Origin: Candidatus Komeilibacteria bacterium | Lineage (GTDB): Bacteria > Patescibacteriota > Patescibacteriia > UBA1558 > GWA2-36-10 | DNA: 41,641 bases | NCBI GenBank assembly: GCA_018656065.1 | Contig: JABHZY010000023.1 | Span: 1 to 41,641 of the forward strand | Reading direction: 5' to 3' | Shown here: positions 1 to 6,192 of the stretch, one piece after another | Layout of the letters: each line of letters opens with the position of its first letter | Position numbering within the stretch: position 1 is the stretch's first letter | The notes under the pieces: model-generated | The model's input: only the letters and a program-made list of their open reading frames with translations | The model's database searches: none | Told to the model about the DNA's origin: nothing | Translations under genes and position numbers: made by a program

Positions 1-25
1 AAGTAAAATATGTAAAACAAAAAAG

Positions 26-50
26 CACCAACTAAAGTTGATGTTTTTTT
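26..50. terminator. Possible terminator hairpin
   Basis: A short inverted repeat (CACCAACT near 27-34 with AGTTGATG near 36-43) is followed by an uninterrupted T run at 44-50. It would end a plus-strand transcript entering from the left edge. The gene it serves lies outside the window. Confidence 0.4.
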
Positions 51-166
51 GTTGGCTCCCCGTACGGGATGTCTTTAGAACTTTTTGTTTTGAAATCAAT
101 GGTGAAGAATTAAAAAAAACTGCAGATTTTAATTTTCTAATTCAAACTATTGGACATAAAAAATAA
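41..166 (+). pseudogene. Short ORF, likely the 3' remnant of a gene
   Basis: A 41-codon frame runs from ATG at 41 to TAA at 164. The last 25 codons (from about 89) have normal coding character, including FEINGEELKKTADFNF, while the upstream part reads through the T run and the tRNA scar and is unlikely to be protein. The simplest reading is the surviving C-terminus of a gene cut at the scar. I do not recognise the family. A genuine small gene is less likely because no ribosome-binding site precedes the ATG. Confidence 0.25.
51..70 (-). pseudogene. Scar of a tRNA 3' end (about 20 nt)
   Basis: Read on the minus strand, this stretch looks like the last bases of a tRNA: a T-stem 3' strand, an acceptor 3' strand (ACGGGGA), a discriminator G and CCA. 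The match stops exactly where the T-loop should begin, and no tRNA body follows. The same arrangement of a T run, then GTTGGCTCC, occurs at the intact tRNA-Asn gene near 1071-1087. It is probably a recombination or integration scar. The tRNA identity cannot be told from 20 bases. Confidence 0.4.
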
Positions 167-184
167 AATTTGATATTCTAAATA

Positions 185-190
185 TATAAT
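185..190 (+). promoter_or_regulatory. -10 box of the 206 gene
   Basis: A perfect TATAAT lies about 15 bases before the ATG at 206. Transcription would start roughly 7 bases after the box, leaving a leader of under 10 bases and no room for an SD sequence. Confidence 0.4.
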
Positions 191-205
191 TATTTAACTA
201 CAAAT

Positions 206-1009
206 ATGAACAAACTAGAAGGTCTTCCACAAAATATTAATAAAAATAACATTGAATCAGCTGAAGATACAGATTATAGAGATGAGCAAGCTGAAAAATT
301 AAATGACTTAAGAAGAACAGAGGGTAAATTAGCCGCAATTGAATACTTAGACGTTCTACGATCAGACCCTCAATATCAAGAAGCTAGGCGCGATCACAAA
401 AATACCCTAGCACAAGCATCTAATGAAACGGTAGCTGAAGATATGATGTCTAAAATTGAGATCAAAGCAGCTATAATTACTAGGAGTTTAAATTTAGGGC
501 TGGCTAATTTATTAGCTAATGGTGAAAGTAGTGGCGTACACAGAAATCAAGATGACTTATACGAAACAAAAGACGACTTAAATACTGTCGAATTTATGCA
601 AACAGTGGGAGAAGAAGTGGCGGCCTTGGAAAATAATGGCACAGATAAAGAAACTGTATTGAGTAGCTTAACTGATAGAGTGGCGTTATTGACCGATGAA
701 CTAAAACCACTATGTGATAAATATAATTCCGAAAATAGAAAAAACTTTTGGGATCATAAATACACAGAAGATATAGCCAGTGTTGTCTCTAGTTGGTTTG
801 ACGGAATAAGAAAAATGATGACCAATAGAAGTATGGAAGACGCTTATTCGGAGATTATGAGTAAAGAATCTGAACGCGCTCTTATACAATGGATATTGCA
901 AAATGTGGAAGAGAGCGATGCAGATTTTAATGTTTCTATTATTATTGACAGAATGAAAATTAAGCAAAAACAATTAATAGAGGCCGATATAAAAGATTGG
1001 AAAAATTAA
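206..1009 (+). CDS. Hypothetical acidic helical protein
   Basis: This is a 267-residue soluble protein of unknown function. It has no signal peptide or membrane segment and is rich in Glu, Asp, Lys and Asn, with long predicted helical stretches (for example residues 20-60 and 195-260). No catalytic motif is visible. The ATG at 206 is preceded by A+T-rich sequence with no SD, and a TATAAT box lies 15 bases upstream. A hairpin terminator follows at about 1047, so the gene appears monocistronic. It could be a lineage-specific structural or regulatory protein, but nothing here decides that. Confidence 0.75.
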   Translation: MNKLEGLPQNINKNNIESAEDTDYRDEQAEKLNDLRRTEGKLAAIEYLDVLRSDPQYQEARRDHKNTLAQASNETVAEDMMSKIEIKAAIITRSLNLGLANLLANGESSGVHRNQDDLYETKDDLNTVEFMQTVGEEVAALENNGTDKETVLSSLTDRVALLTDELKPLCDKYNSENRKNFWDHKYTEDIASVVSSWFDGIRKMMTNRSMEDAYSEIMSKESERALIQWILQNVEESDADFNVSIIIDRMKIKQKQLIEADIKDWKN

Positions 1010-1046
1010 ATTATTCACTAGTACACATTTAGTTAATTTGCTAAAT

Positions 1047-1077
1047 AAAAAACACTCAAATTATTGAGTGTTTTTTG
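1047..1077. terminator. Bidirectional hairpin terminator
   Basis: The arms ACACTCAA and TTGAGTGT enclose a short A+T loop, with an A run on the left and a T run on the right. It can end the plus-strand 206 gene and the minus-strand tRNA array. Confidence 0.7.
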
Positions 1078-1078
1078 T

Positions 1079-1153
1079 TGGCTCCGAGGGGGGGATTCGA
1101 ACCCACGACCAATTGGTTAACAGCCAACTGCTCTACCACTGAGCTACCTCGGA
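1079..1153 (-). tRNA. tRNA-Asn (GTT)
   Basis: A 75-nt cloverleaf on the minus strand. The acceptor TCCGAGG pairs with CCTCGGA, the discriminator is G, CCA is encoded, and the anticodon loop reads CTGTTAA, giving anticodon GTT. It lies 23 bases downstream of tRNA-Met on the same strand. Confidence 0.95.
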
Positions 1154-1176
1154 ATACTATAGATTTACAGAAAGCT

Positions 1177-1253
1177 TGGTAGCAGGGGGGAGAATTGAAC
1201 TCCCGACCTCAGGCTTATGAGTCCTGCGCTCTAACCAACTGAGCTACCCTGCC
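1177..1253 (-). tRNA. tRNA-Met (CAT), elongator type
   Basis: A 77-nt cloverleaf with acceptor GGCAGGG, encoded CCA, and loop CTCATAA giving anticodon CAT. The paired first acceptor base (G1-C72) and the D-arm look like an elongator Met tRNA, not an initiator. A lysidine-modified Ile tRNA is the alternative. Confidence 0.9.
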
Positions 1254-1270
1254 TTAGGGCTAGTTTGTTA

Positions 1271-1570
1271 TTAAAAAATTTGGTAGCGGGGGTCGGACTC
1301 GAACCGACGACCTCCAGTAAGGGATGGGAACCAACTACAAAGGTTGATGTAAGCCACAAAGATAGCGGCCATGAAAAGTACGGTTACAACCGATAGTATG
1401 AACTTGGTTGGCACGGTCTTCTCACCCAGCATCATCGATAGGGCAACTAGGCCCAAGATGGCACTGAAAGCTATTTTGTAGTTTAGCACCGGAATCAGAA
1501 TGAGTCCGACAATTTGTAGCAGTGGCAGAGTAATAGCCCAAGTCCAGGGGCTAGCTAGAATTTTTCGCAT
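1271..1570 (-). CDS. Small membrane protein whose 3' end runs into a tRNA remnant
   Basis: A 99-residue protein with three to four hydrophobic segments (for example TWAITLPLLQIVGLILIPVL and FILSVVTVLFMAAIFVAYI). The start chosen is the ATG at 1568-1570, because a strong SD (GAAGGAGG) lies just upstream. A longer frame begins at 1618 but lacks one. The last 16 or so codons are translated from the tRNA remnant and end at a TAA beyond its CCA, so the original C-terminus is probably lost. G+C is well above that of the neighbours. It is probably a transferred, truncated gene; I do not recognise the family. Confidence 0.5.
   Translation of the reverse strand: MRKILASPWTWAITLPLLQIVGLILIPVLNYKIAFSAILGLVALSMMLGEKTVPTKFILSVVTVLFMAAIFVAYINLCSWFPSLTGGRRFESDPRYQIF
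1281..1317 (-). pseudogene. tRNA 3' remnant (variable loop to CCA)
   Basis: On the minus strand this region has the 3' half of an anticodon stem (CTGGAGG), a perfect T-arm (GTCGG with CCGAC around TTCGAGT), acceptor 3' strand CCCCGCT, A73 and CCA. The D-arm, anticodon loop and 5' acceptor are missing, and the sequence changes abruptly at 1318. It resembles the 3' half of a Met-family tRNA, possibly the initiator. It heads the tRNA-Met/tRNA-Asn array in the same orientation, so it is probably the broken first member of that array. Confidence 0.75.
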
Positions 1571-1593
1571 TGCCTCCTTCACTTCCTGCGAGA

Positions 1594-1704
1594 CTAGGAT
1601 GATGTGCCAGGTAGGCACAGTATAAGGGTTAACAGAAGTGCCAACCCTAGAGTGAAATCGATGGCCGCAATGGCCGGTTTATGGTGCTGGGGGCTTTCTT
1701 GCAT
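1594..1704 (-). CDS. Small membrane peptide (36 aa)
   Basis: The frame starts at ATG (1702-1704) with an SD (GGAAGGAG) 5-6 bases upstream, and encodes 36 residues. A hydrophilic, His-containing N-terminus is followed by one hydrophobic segment (FTLGLALLLTLILCLPG). It sits 23 bases upstream of the 1271-1570 gene on the same strand, so the two form an apparent operon behind the promoter at 1749-1778. The G+C bias matches that gene and not the flanks. Function unknown. The good SD and promoter are the main reasons to believe it. Confidence 0.45.
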   Translation of the reverse strand: MQESPQHHKPAIAAIDFTLGLALLLTLILCLPGTSS

Positions 1705-1748
1705 TGTGGCTCCTTCCACGCTACAATTAATGTTACGGAATTACTTTT

Positions 1749-1778
1749 AGTTTATCCTTTAATTTCTATATCTGTCAA
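1749..1778 (-). promoter_or_regulatory. Sigma70-type promoter for the small membrane genes
   Basis: On the minus strand, TTGACA (1773-1778) is followed after 18 bases by TAAACT (1749-1754). It fires away from cobO, whose ATG is at 1785. Because no terminator separates the two membrane ORFs from the tRNAs, it may now also drive the tRNA-Met and tRNA-Asn genes. Confidence 0.5.
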
Positions 1779-1784
1779 ACGAAA

Positions 1785-2327
1785 ATGGCCAAAAATAGCG
1801 GTAAAATTCAAATCTACACTGGAGATGGTAAGGGTAAAACCACAGCCTCTTTAGGCTTGGCTATCCGCGCTATTGGTAATGGTCTCAAAGTAGGTATCAT
1901 TTACTTTGATAAAGGTGGTGATTATTATAATGAAAGAAAAATATTAGATAAATTAAAAGCTGATGGATTAGAATATATAGCCTTTGGAGAACAAAGAATG
2001 ACCGAAGGCAAAGGCTTTCGCTTCAAAAATAACACTGAAGATTTACAGCAGGCTCAACTGGCTATTGATCAAGCTCTAACTTGGATGCAACAAGACTTTG
2101 ACTTGTTAATTCTTGATGAAATCAACACCACTGTTAAGACTGACCTACTAAAATTAGAAGATATTTTACACTTAATTAGTCAAAAACCAGATGATTTGGA
2201 GCTTGTCTTAACTGGTCGCTATTGCCCACCAGAAGTAATGGATAAAGCTGACCTAATTACTGAGATGAAAGTTATAAAACATTATATAAAAACTGGACTA
2301 CCAGCTAGGCCAGGAATTGAATTTTAA
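1785..2327 (+). CDS. cobO: Cob(I)yrinic acid a,c-diamide adenosyltransferase (CobO/BtuR family)
   Basis: The 180-residue protein matches the CobO/BtuR (CobA-type) corrinoid adenosyltransferase family in length and motifs. It has an N-terminal P-loop (GDGKGKTTASLG, residues 13-24), a Walker-B-like DLLILDEIN near 105-113, an LTGR motif near 142, and the family C-terminus with ITEM and ARPGIE. These enzymes transfer the adenosyl group of ATP to the cobalt of a reduced corrinoid. Two genes follow on the same strand at spacings of 4 and 6 bases: a DUF4430 (transcobalamin C-terminal-like) protein and a DUF6580 membrane protein. The context suggests salvage of imported B12, not synthesis, since no other corrin gene is in the window. 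Confidence 0.88.
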   Translation: MAKNSGKIQIYTGDGKGKTTASLGLAIRAIGNGLKVGIIYFDKGGDYYNERKILDKLKADGLEYIAFGEQRMTEGKGFRFKNNTEDLQQAQLAIDQALTWMQQDFDLLILDEINTTVKTDLLKLEDILHLISQKPDDLELVLTGRYCPPEVMDKADLITEMKVIKHYIKTGLPARPGIEF

Positions 2328-2331
2328 ACAT

Positions 2332-2781
2332 ATGAACAAAACATTTAGCATCATCCTATTTTTAATCGTTGTATTTTTTATATCATTTTTAATTTGGTTT
2401 AAAGATAATGGCTTTGGACCAGGCGGAATAATTGACGCAGAAAATCAAAAAACCGCTAAAACAGAATATGCTTATTTACTGAATTTTGAATTTGACAAAG
2501 ATGATATAATTTCGGTAGAATATCCTTACACTTTTTCTCCTGATCAAAATCTACTTGAAATTACCGAAGGTGCAACTATTCAAGAAAATTGGGAATTTGA
2601 ATTTGAAGACTATGGAGATATGGGAGTGCTAATCACTCAAATTGGCGATAAGACAAATGGACAAGATCAAAAATATTGGCAATATTTTGTAGCTGGCGAA
2701 CAACCTCAAATATCAGTCGACAAATACTATCCACCGCTTGGCACAACTATAGAATGGAAATTTATAAAATCTGAATTTTAA
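2332..2781 (+). CDS. DUF4430-type (transcobalamin-like) exported protein
   Basis: This protein has 149 residues from the ATG at 2332; an upstream TTG at 2317 is possible but overlaps cobO. One N-terminal hydrophobic segment (about residues 4-24) acts as a signal or anchor. The rest is a small beta-rich domain ending in the WQYFVAGEQ and GTTIEWKF stretches typical of DUF4430, which also forms the C-terminal domain of transcobalamin/intrinsic-factor-like proteins. It starts 4 bases after the cobO stop, so co-expression is likely. A surface corrinoid-binding role is inferred from family and position; direct cobalamin ligands cannot be identified from sequence alone. Confidence 0.7.
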   Translation: MNKTFSIILFLIVVFFISFLIWFKDNGFGPGGIIDAENQKTAKTEYAYLLNFEFDKDDIISVEYPYTFSPDQNLLEITEGATIQENWEFEFEDYGDMGVLITQIGDKTNGQDQKYWQYFVAGEQPQISVDKYYPPLGTTIEWKFIKSEF

Positions 2782-2787
2782 TAAAAT

Positions 2788-3312
2788 ATGAATAAAAAAA
2801 ACCTACTACTGATAGCAATAGTATCTCTAATAGCCTTAGTGGCTCGTTTTGTTCCACATCTACCAAATTTTTCACCGCTAGCTAGCGTCATGCTGTTTGC
2901 AGGTGTTTACGGACAATCTAAAAAATATATTATCTTGCCTCTCTTGGCATTATTTATCTCTGATGTATTTTTGGGATTTTATAAACTAGAAATTATGCTA
3001 GCGGTCTACGGATCTTTAGCTTTGATTGGTATTTTGGGGAGCTGGCTTAAGAAAAATAAAAATATATTAAATATTGCTAGCTCCACTCTAGGGTCTGCTT
3101 TATTATTTTTCTTGATTACAAATTTTGCTGTTTGGTATTTTGGCTCTTGGTATAGTCATGATCTAGCCGGACTAGCTCTATGCTACAATTTAGCCATTCC
3201 TTTTTTTAAAGCCACTTTAGCTGGCAATATAGTTTATAGCACCTTGCTGTTTGGAGTCTACGAAGGCGCTACTTATATAATCAAAGAACAAAGACTTGCT
3301 CTAAAAAAATAA
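2788..3312 (+). CDS. DUF6580-family membrane protein, putative vitamin transporter subunit
   Basis: The 174-residue protein has about five membrane segments. Its motifs agree with DUF6580 proteins: ARFVPHLPNFSP near the N-terminus, FISDVFLGFY in the middle, and FGSWYSHDLAGLALCY followed by AIPFFKATLAGN later. The fold size and topology resemble S-components of ECF vitamin transporters, but no ECF ATPase is visible here. It is the last gene of the cobO cassette, 6 bases after the DUF4430 gene and before a terminator. The proposed role, uptake of a corrinoid that CobO then adenosylates, is inferred from context. Confidence 0.7.
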   Translation: MNKKNLLLIAIVSLIALVARFVPHLPNFSPLASVMLFAGVYGQSKKYIILPLLALFISDVFLGFYKLEIMLAVYGSLALIGILGSWLKKNKNILNIASSTLGSALLFFLITNFAVWYFGSWYSHDLAGLALCYNLAIPFFKATLAGNIVYSTLLFGVYEGATYIIKEQRLALKK

Positions 3313-3326
3313 TTTTTATAATGAGA

Positions 3327-3358
3327 ATGTCTCGTTAATAGCGGGACGTTTTTTTTAT
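3327..3358 (+). terminator. Terminator of the cobO cassette
   Basis: The stem GTCTCG (3329-3334) pairs with CGGGAC (3342-3347) around an A+T loop and is followed by a long T run. Confidence 0.65.
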
Positions 3359-3362
3359 TTTA

Positions 3363-3371
3363 TGTTATAAT
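3363..3371 (+). promoter_or_regulatory. Extended -10 promoter of pilT
   Basis: TGT then TATAAT matches the extended -10 pattern (TGnTATAAT). No good -35 is visible. The inferred start at about 3378 leaves a leader of about 22 bases before the pilT ATG. Confidence 0.5.
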
Positions 3372-3400
3372 AAAAACAAATAAAACATTAAAAATAAAAA

Positions 3401-4432
3401 ATGAACATCAATACATTATTTAAAAAGGCTACTGAAAATGGCGCTTCTGATCTTCACATTATAGTTGGTAAGCCACCTATCCTCAGAATTGATGGCGAAC
3501 TAAAAATAATAGACGGAGCAGCTGAAATAACTAGGGATGCTGCCGAGACTATGATTTTTAGTATTTTAACTGAAAAACAAAAAGTCAAATTTATTGAGGA
3601 AAGAGAACTAGATATTTCTTATGAAATTGCCAAATTTTCACGTTATCGTATAAACATACATTGGGAAAAAGATAATATCGGCCTAGTAGCCCGTGTAATT
3701 TCAAACGATGTTCCAAAATTAGAAGATTTGGGACTACCACCAATCGCCCATAAAATGATAGAACGTACCAGTGGATTATTGTTAGTAACTGGGCCAACTG
3801 GTTGTGGTAAATCTACTACTTTGGCAGCTATGGTAGAAAAAATAAATTCCATGCGTTTTGCCAATATCATTACCTTAGAAGATCCAATAGAATATATTCA
3901 CAAATCTGACAAAAGTATTATCAAGCAACGTCAGCTTGGCAATGACATGCTATCTTTTGAAGGTGCTCTGCGTCATGTTTTGAGACAAGATCCAAACGTA
4001 ATTATGGTTGGTGAGGTTAGAGACCTAGAAACTATGGCCGCTACTATTACTTTAGCTGAAACTGGTCATTTAGTATTAGCTACCCTTCATACTCATAATG
4101 CTGCTCAAACTATTGACCGTATTATAGATGTCTTCCCTCCCCATCAACAAGCTCAAGTTAGACTTCAGTTGTCTATTTCTTTAAACGGTATAATTTCTCA
4201 ACAACTTCTACCAAAAGTGGGTGGAGGTCGAATAGCTGCTAGAGAAATATTAATCAATACTCCTGCGGTAGCTAATATTATTCGTGAAAATAAAATTCCG
4301 CAAATAAAGAGTGTTATCCAAACTAGTGCCGACGAAGGCATGTTTTCTATGGAGCAAAATATCAAAGATCTTCTTCAACAAGGCCTAATAGAAGAAACTA
4401 CAGCTTTGGCTTATATTAATAATCTGCAATAA
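3401..4432 (+). CDS. pilT: Type IV pilus retraction ATPase PilT
   Basis: The 343-residue protein is a PilT-family hexameric ATPase that depolymerises type IV pili from the cytoplasmic face. An N-terminal PAS-like region (MNINTLFKKATENGASDLHI) precedes the P-loop GPTGCGKSTT at about residues 131-140. The acidic Asp box with IMVGEVRDLETM lies near 203, and the His box (HLVLATLHTHNA) near 224. Length is normal. The ATG at 3401 has no SD. The stop overlaps the start of the next gene (TAATG), so the two are translationally coupled. A pseudopilin lies far away at 36971. Confidence 0.93.
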   Translation: MNINTLFKKATENGASDLHIIVGKPPILRIDGELKIIDGAAEITRDAAETMIFSILTEKQKVKFIEERELDISYEIAKFSRYRINIHWEKDNIGLVARVISNDVPKLEDLGLPPIAHKMIERTSGLLLVTGPTGCGKSTTLAAMVEKINSMRFANIITLEDPIEYIHKSDKSIIKQRQLGNDMLSFEGALRHVLRQDPNVIMVGEVRDLETMAATITLAETGHLVLATLHTHNAAQTIDRIIDVFPPHQQAQVRLQLSISLNGIISQQLLPKVGGGRIAAREILINTPAVANIIRENKIPQIKSVIQTSADEGMFSMEQNIKDLLQQGLIEETTALAYINNLQ

Positions 4433-5385
4433 TGGCAAAAATAGATTTAACTAAAATTACCTTGTTCAAAGATTTAAAAGCTGATGAGATATCACTGATC
4501 AAAGATTTTTTAGTTGAAGTAAAATATAATCAAGATGATCTTATATTTTCTAGAGATAAAATCAGAGACAAAATAATTATTGTAGATGACGGCCTAGTAG
4601 TTCTAGAAACTGATCTTAAAGGACCAAAAACTATAGCTATGTTCAAATCTGGAGATAGTCTTGGTGAGATGGCTCTAATAGAAAAATCTAGTCAACATCT
4701 ATACAGTGTCCGCGTAGTTAGTCCTGAATTCACTGGCTGGGAATTATCTAGCTATAATTGGCATACTATTATCAAAAAATCTCCTCAAACTGCTGAAAAG
4801 ATTTATCAAAATATTGCTCGTAATCTTAAAAATAGATTAACTCATGCTAATAATAAATTAGTTACTCTTTTTGCTACCGGTAAAATGATAGGTTCTTATG
4901 ACAACTTTGATGAACTATCTCACTCTGTTATGGAAATAATTCAAAATATTGTTGCCTCTGATAAATCATTATTTCTTACATATTCTCCAGAAACTAGAAA
5001 AGCCTTAGTCCATCAATCTCTAGGTTATAAAAATATCAAAGAAGGTCAAAATTTAGATGCTCATAAAGATAATGTACTTAACTTATTAGTCAAAGAACCT
5101 GGTACTAGTATTTTCAATCAAGATGCTTGGCCAAAAGGATCGTCTGATCTACCGTATAAATGTAATAATTTGATTATCACTCCTATCCATGTTAAAAATA
5201 GAGTCTTTGGCTTTATAATTCTAGGTGATCGAACAGATAAAAATGACTTTAGTGTTAATAATAAAATTCTTCTTAGAGCTATAGCTAATCAATTAGCACC
5301 AGCCATAGAAGATATGATCTGGGGTAAATTTTCCTCAGCTCAAGCTGAAATAAAAGAAATATATATAGACCCTTTTACTAAATAA
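4432..5385 (+). CDS. cNMP-binding-like plus GAF-like sensor protein
   Basis: The 317-residue protein has a CRP/cAP-type beta-barrel domain at about residues 8-120 (including SGDSLGEMALI) and a GAF-like domain at about 155-305 (TPIHVKNRVFGFIILG, then a run ending AIANQLAPAIEDM). No DNA-binding helix-turn-helix follows, so it is not a CRP-type transcription factor. The phosphate-binding cassette lacks the usual Arg after the GE-AL motif, so the ligand may not be cAMP or cGMP. It overlaps pilT by one base. A role in controlling pilus retraction is inferred from that coupling. Confidence 0.72.
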   Translation: MAKIDLTKITLFKDLKADEISLIKDFLVEVKYNQDDLIFSRDKIRDKIIIVDDGLVVLETDLKGPKTIAMFKSGDSLGEMALIEKSSQHLYSVRVVSPEFTGWELSSYNWHTIIKKSPQTAEKIYQNIARNLKNRLTHANNKLVTLFATGKMIGSYDNFDELSHSVMEIIQNIVASDKSLFLTYSPETRKALVHQSLGYKNIKEGQNLDAHKDNVLNLLVKEPGTSIFNQDAWPKGSSDLPYKCNNLIITPIHVKNRVFGFIILGDRTDKNDFSVNNKILLRAIANQLAPAIEDMIWGKFSSAQAEIKEIYIDPFTK

Positions 5386-5393
5386 ACTTAGTC

Positions 5394-5422
5394 TTGATTT
5401 ATTTATATTTTTTTGTTATAGT
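5394..5422 (+). promoter_or_regulatory. Promoter of the tRNA-Arg/tRNA-Lys pair
   Basis: TTGATT (5394-5399), a 17-base spacer and TATAGT (5417-5422) with an extended -10 TG. The start would be about 33 bases upstream of tRNA-Arg. Confidence 0.6.
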
Positions 5423-5461
5423 ATGTGCGTTATAGCTTTAATAGGCTATTTTTAATTACCG

Positions 5462-5538
5462 GCACCTGTAGCTCAATTGGATAGAGCGGCTGGCTTCGGA
5501 CCAGTAGGTTGTGGGTTCGAGTCCTACCGGGTGCGCCA
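5462..5538 (+). tRNA. tRNA-Arg (TCG)
   Basis: A 77-nt cloverleaf with acceptor GCACCTG pairing CGGGTGC and encoded CCA. The anticodon loop CTTCGGA gives anticodon TCG. Confidence 0.95.
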
Positions 5539-5562
5539 TTTTACAAACAACTTTTTTATTCC

Positions 5563-5638
5563 GCCCTTATAGCTCAGCTGGTAGAGCAGTTGCCTCTTAA
5601 GCAAACGGTCGGGGGTTCAAGTCCCTCTGGGGGCACCA
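5563..5638 (+). tRNA. tRNA-Lys (CTT)
   Basis: A 76-nt cloverleaf with acceptor GCCCTTA pairing TGGGGGC (two G-T pairs) and encoded CCA. The loop CTCTTAA gives anticodon CTT. A shortened copy of the tRNA-trailing repeat follows directly. Confidence 0.93.
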
Positions 5639-5665
5639 TTCGATTACACTCATGGTCTACGACCA
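5639..5665 (+). repeat. Tail repeat, short copy without the central hairpin
   Basis: It begins immediately after the tRNA-Lys CCA. It shares the start TTCGATT and the end ACTCATGGTCTACGACCA with the 47-bp copies at 9084 and 9229, but the central hairpin is missing. See the finding on this family. Confidence 0.65.
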
Positions 5666-5671
5666 TTTAAA

Positions 5672-5698
5672 ATAATCCTACTTGGGATTGTTTTTTAT
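5672..5698 (+). terminator. Terminator of the tRNA-Arg/Lys unit
   Basis: The arms AATCC and GGATT enclose TACTTG and are followed by a T-rich stretch. Confidence 0.6.
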
Positions 5699-5726
5699 TT
5701 GACCTTTTTATACTTTCTATGATTAT
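5699..5726 (+). promoter_or_regulatory. Possible promoter of the 5779 gene
   Basis: TTGACC (5699-5704) is followed after 16 bases by GATTAT (5721-5726). The -10 match is imperfect. A TATGAT box at 5726-5731 has too long a spacer (21 bases) but could act alone. Confidence 0.35.
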
Positions 5727-5778
5727 ATGATAGTAGCTAACGTTCCAAGCACCACACTCTTTCCAAAGGAGCAATGAA

Positions 5779-6060
5779 ATGAAGAACACTCTAGTCTTGC
5801 TCCTAGTGGGCAACAAAGCACCAACTCCTGAGTTGGTCCAAGAAATGGCTCAAGATCAGGAAGCTAGATATCTGATCATTCAAGATCAAAATGGACCTAT
5901 AGGAGACCAAATACTGCACTGGCTAGCTATCACTAAAGCCCCTTGTGTAGTACGTATACTGCCCTATCATCCTGATCATAAAGGATGGAATCAAACAAAT
6001 CTCACTGATCTCAAGAGACGTCTGTTTCCCGAGTCTACACCCAGCTCGATGATCGCTTAA
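5779..6060 (+). CDS. Hypothetical small soluble protein (93 aa), G+C-rich
   Basis: The start is ATG 5779, with SD AGGAG (5767-5771) seven bases upstream; the nearer ATG at 5774 hits a stop after one codon. The protein has a hydrophobic beta strand (LVLLLVG), then a helix and a second strand (RYLIIQDQNG), suggesting a small alpha/beta fold. There is no membrane segment or recognised motif. Base composition is clearly richer in G+C than pilT or the RluA-type gene. A strong terminator follows, making this an isolated unit next to a similar one at 6193. Function unknown. Confidence 0.6.
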   Translation: MKNTLVLLLVGNKAPTPELVQEMAQDQEARYLIIQDQNGPIGDQILHWLAITKAPCVVRILPYHPDHKGWNQTNLTDLKRRLFPESTPSSMIA

Positions 6061-6100
6061 TCCCCTTTCCAGTTCGATTCTGACGAGGGGATTCTCTTTT
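6059..6100 (+). terminator. G+C-rich terminator of the 5779 gene
   Basis: The stem AATCCCC (6059-6065) pairs with GGGGATT (6087-6093), followed by CTCTTTT. It begins within the stop codon region of the gene. Confidence 0.75.
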
Positions 6101-6112
6101 AGATAGACATTA

Positions 6113-6140
6113 TTGACTTATTTAGCTAATATGATAAAGT
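6113..6140 (+). promoter_or_regulatory. Possible promoter of the 6193 gene
   Basis: TTGACT (6113-6118) and TAAAGT (6135-6140) with a 16-base spacer. A leader of about 45 bases carries a strong SD, unlike most genes here. Confidence 0.35.
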
Positions 6141-6192
6141 ATTGTGTCCGCTCGTCCTTCGTCACCGCAACACCTTGAGAGGAGGTGAAGCA

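Noticed and set aside
1618-1785. Cobalamin riboswitch upstream of cobO
   Set aside because: The gap is short, is filled by a divergent promoter and small ORF, and shows no B12-box-like sequence.
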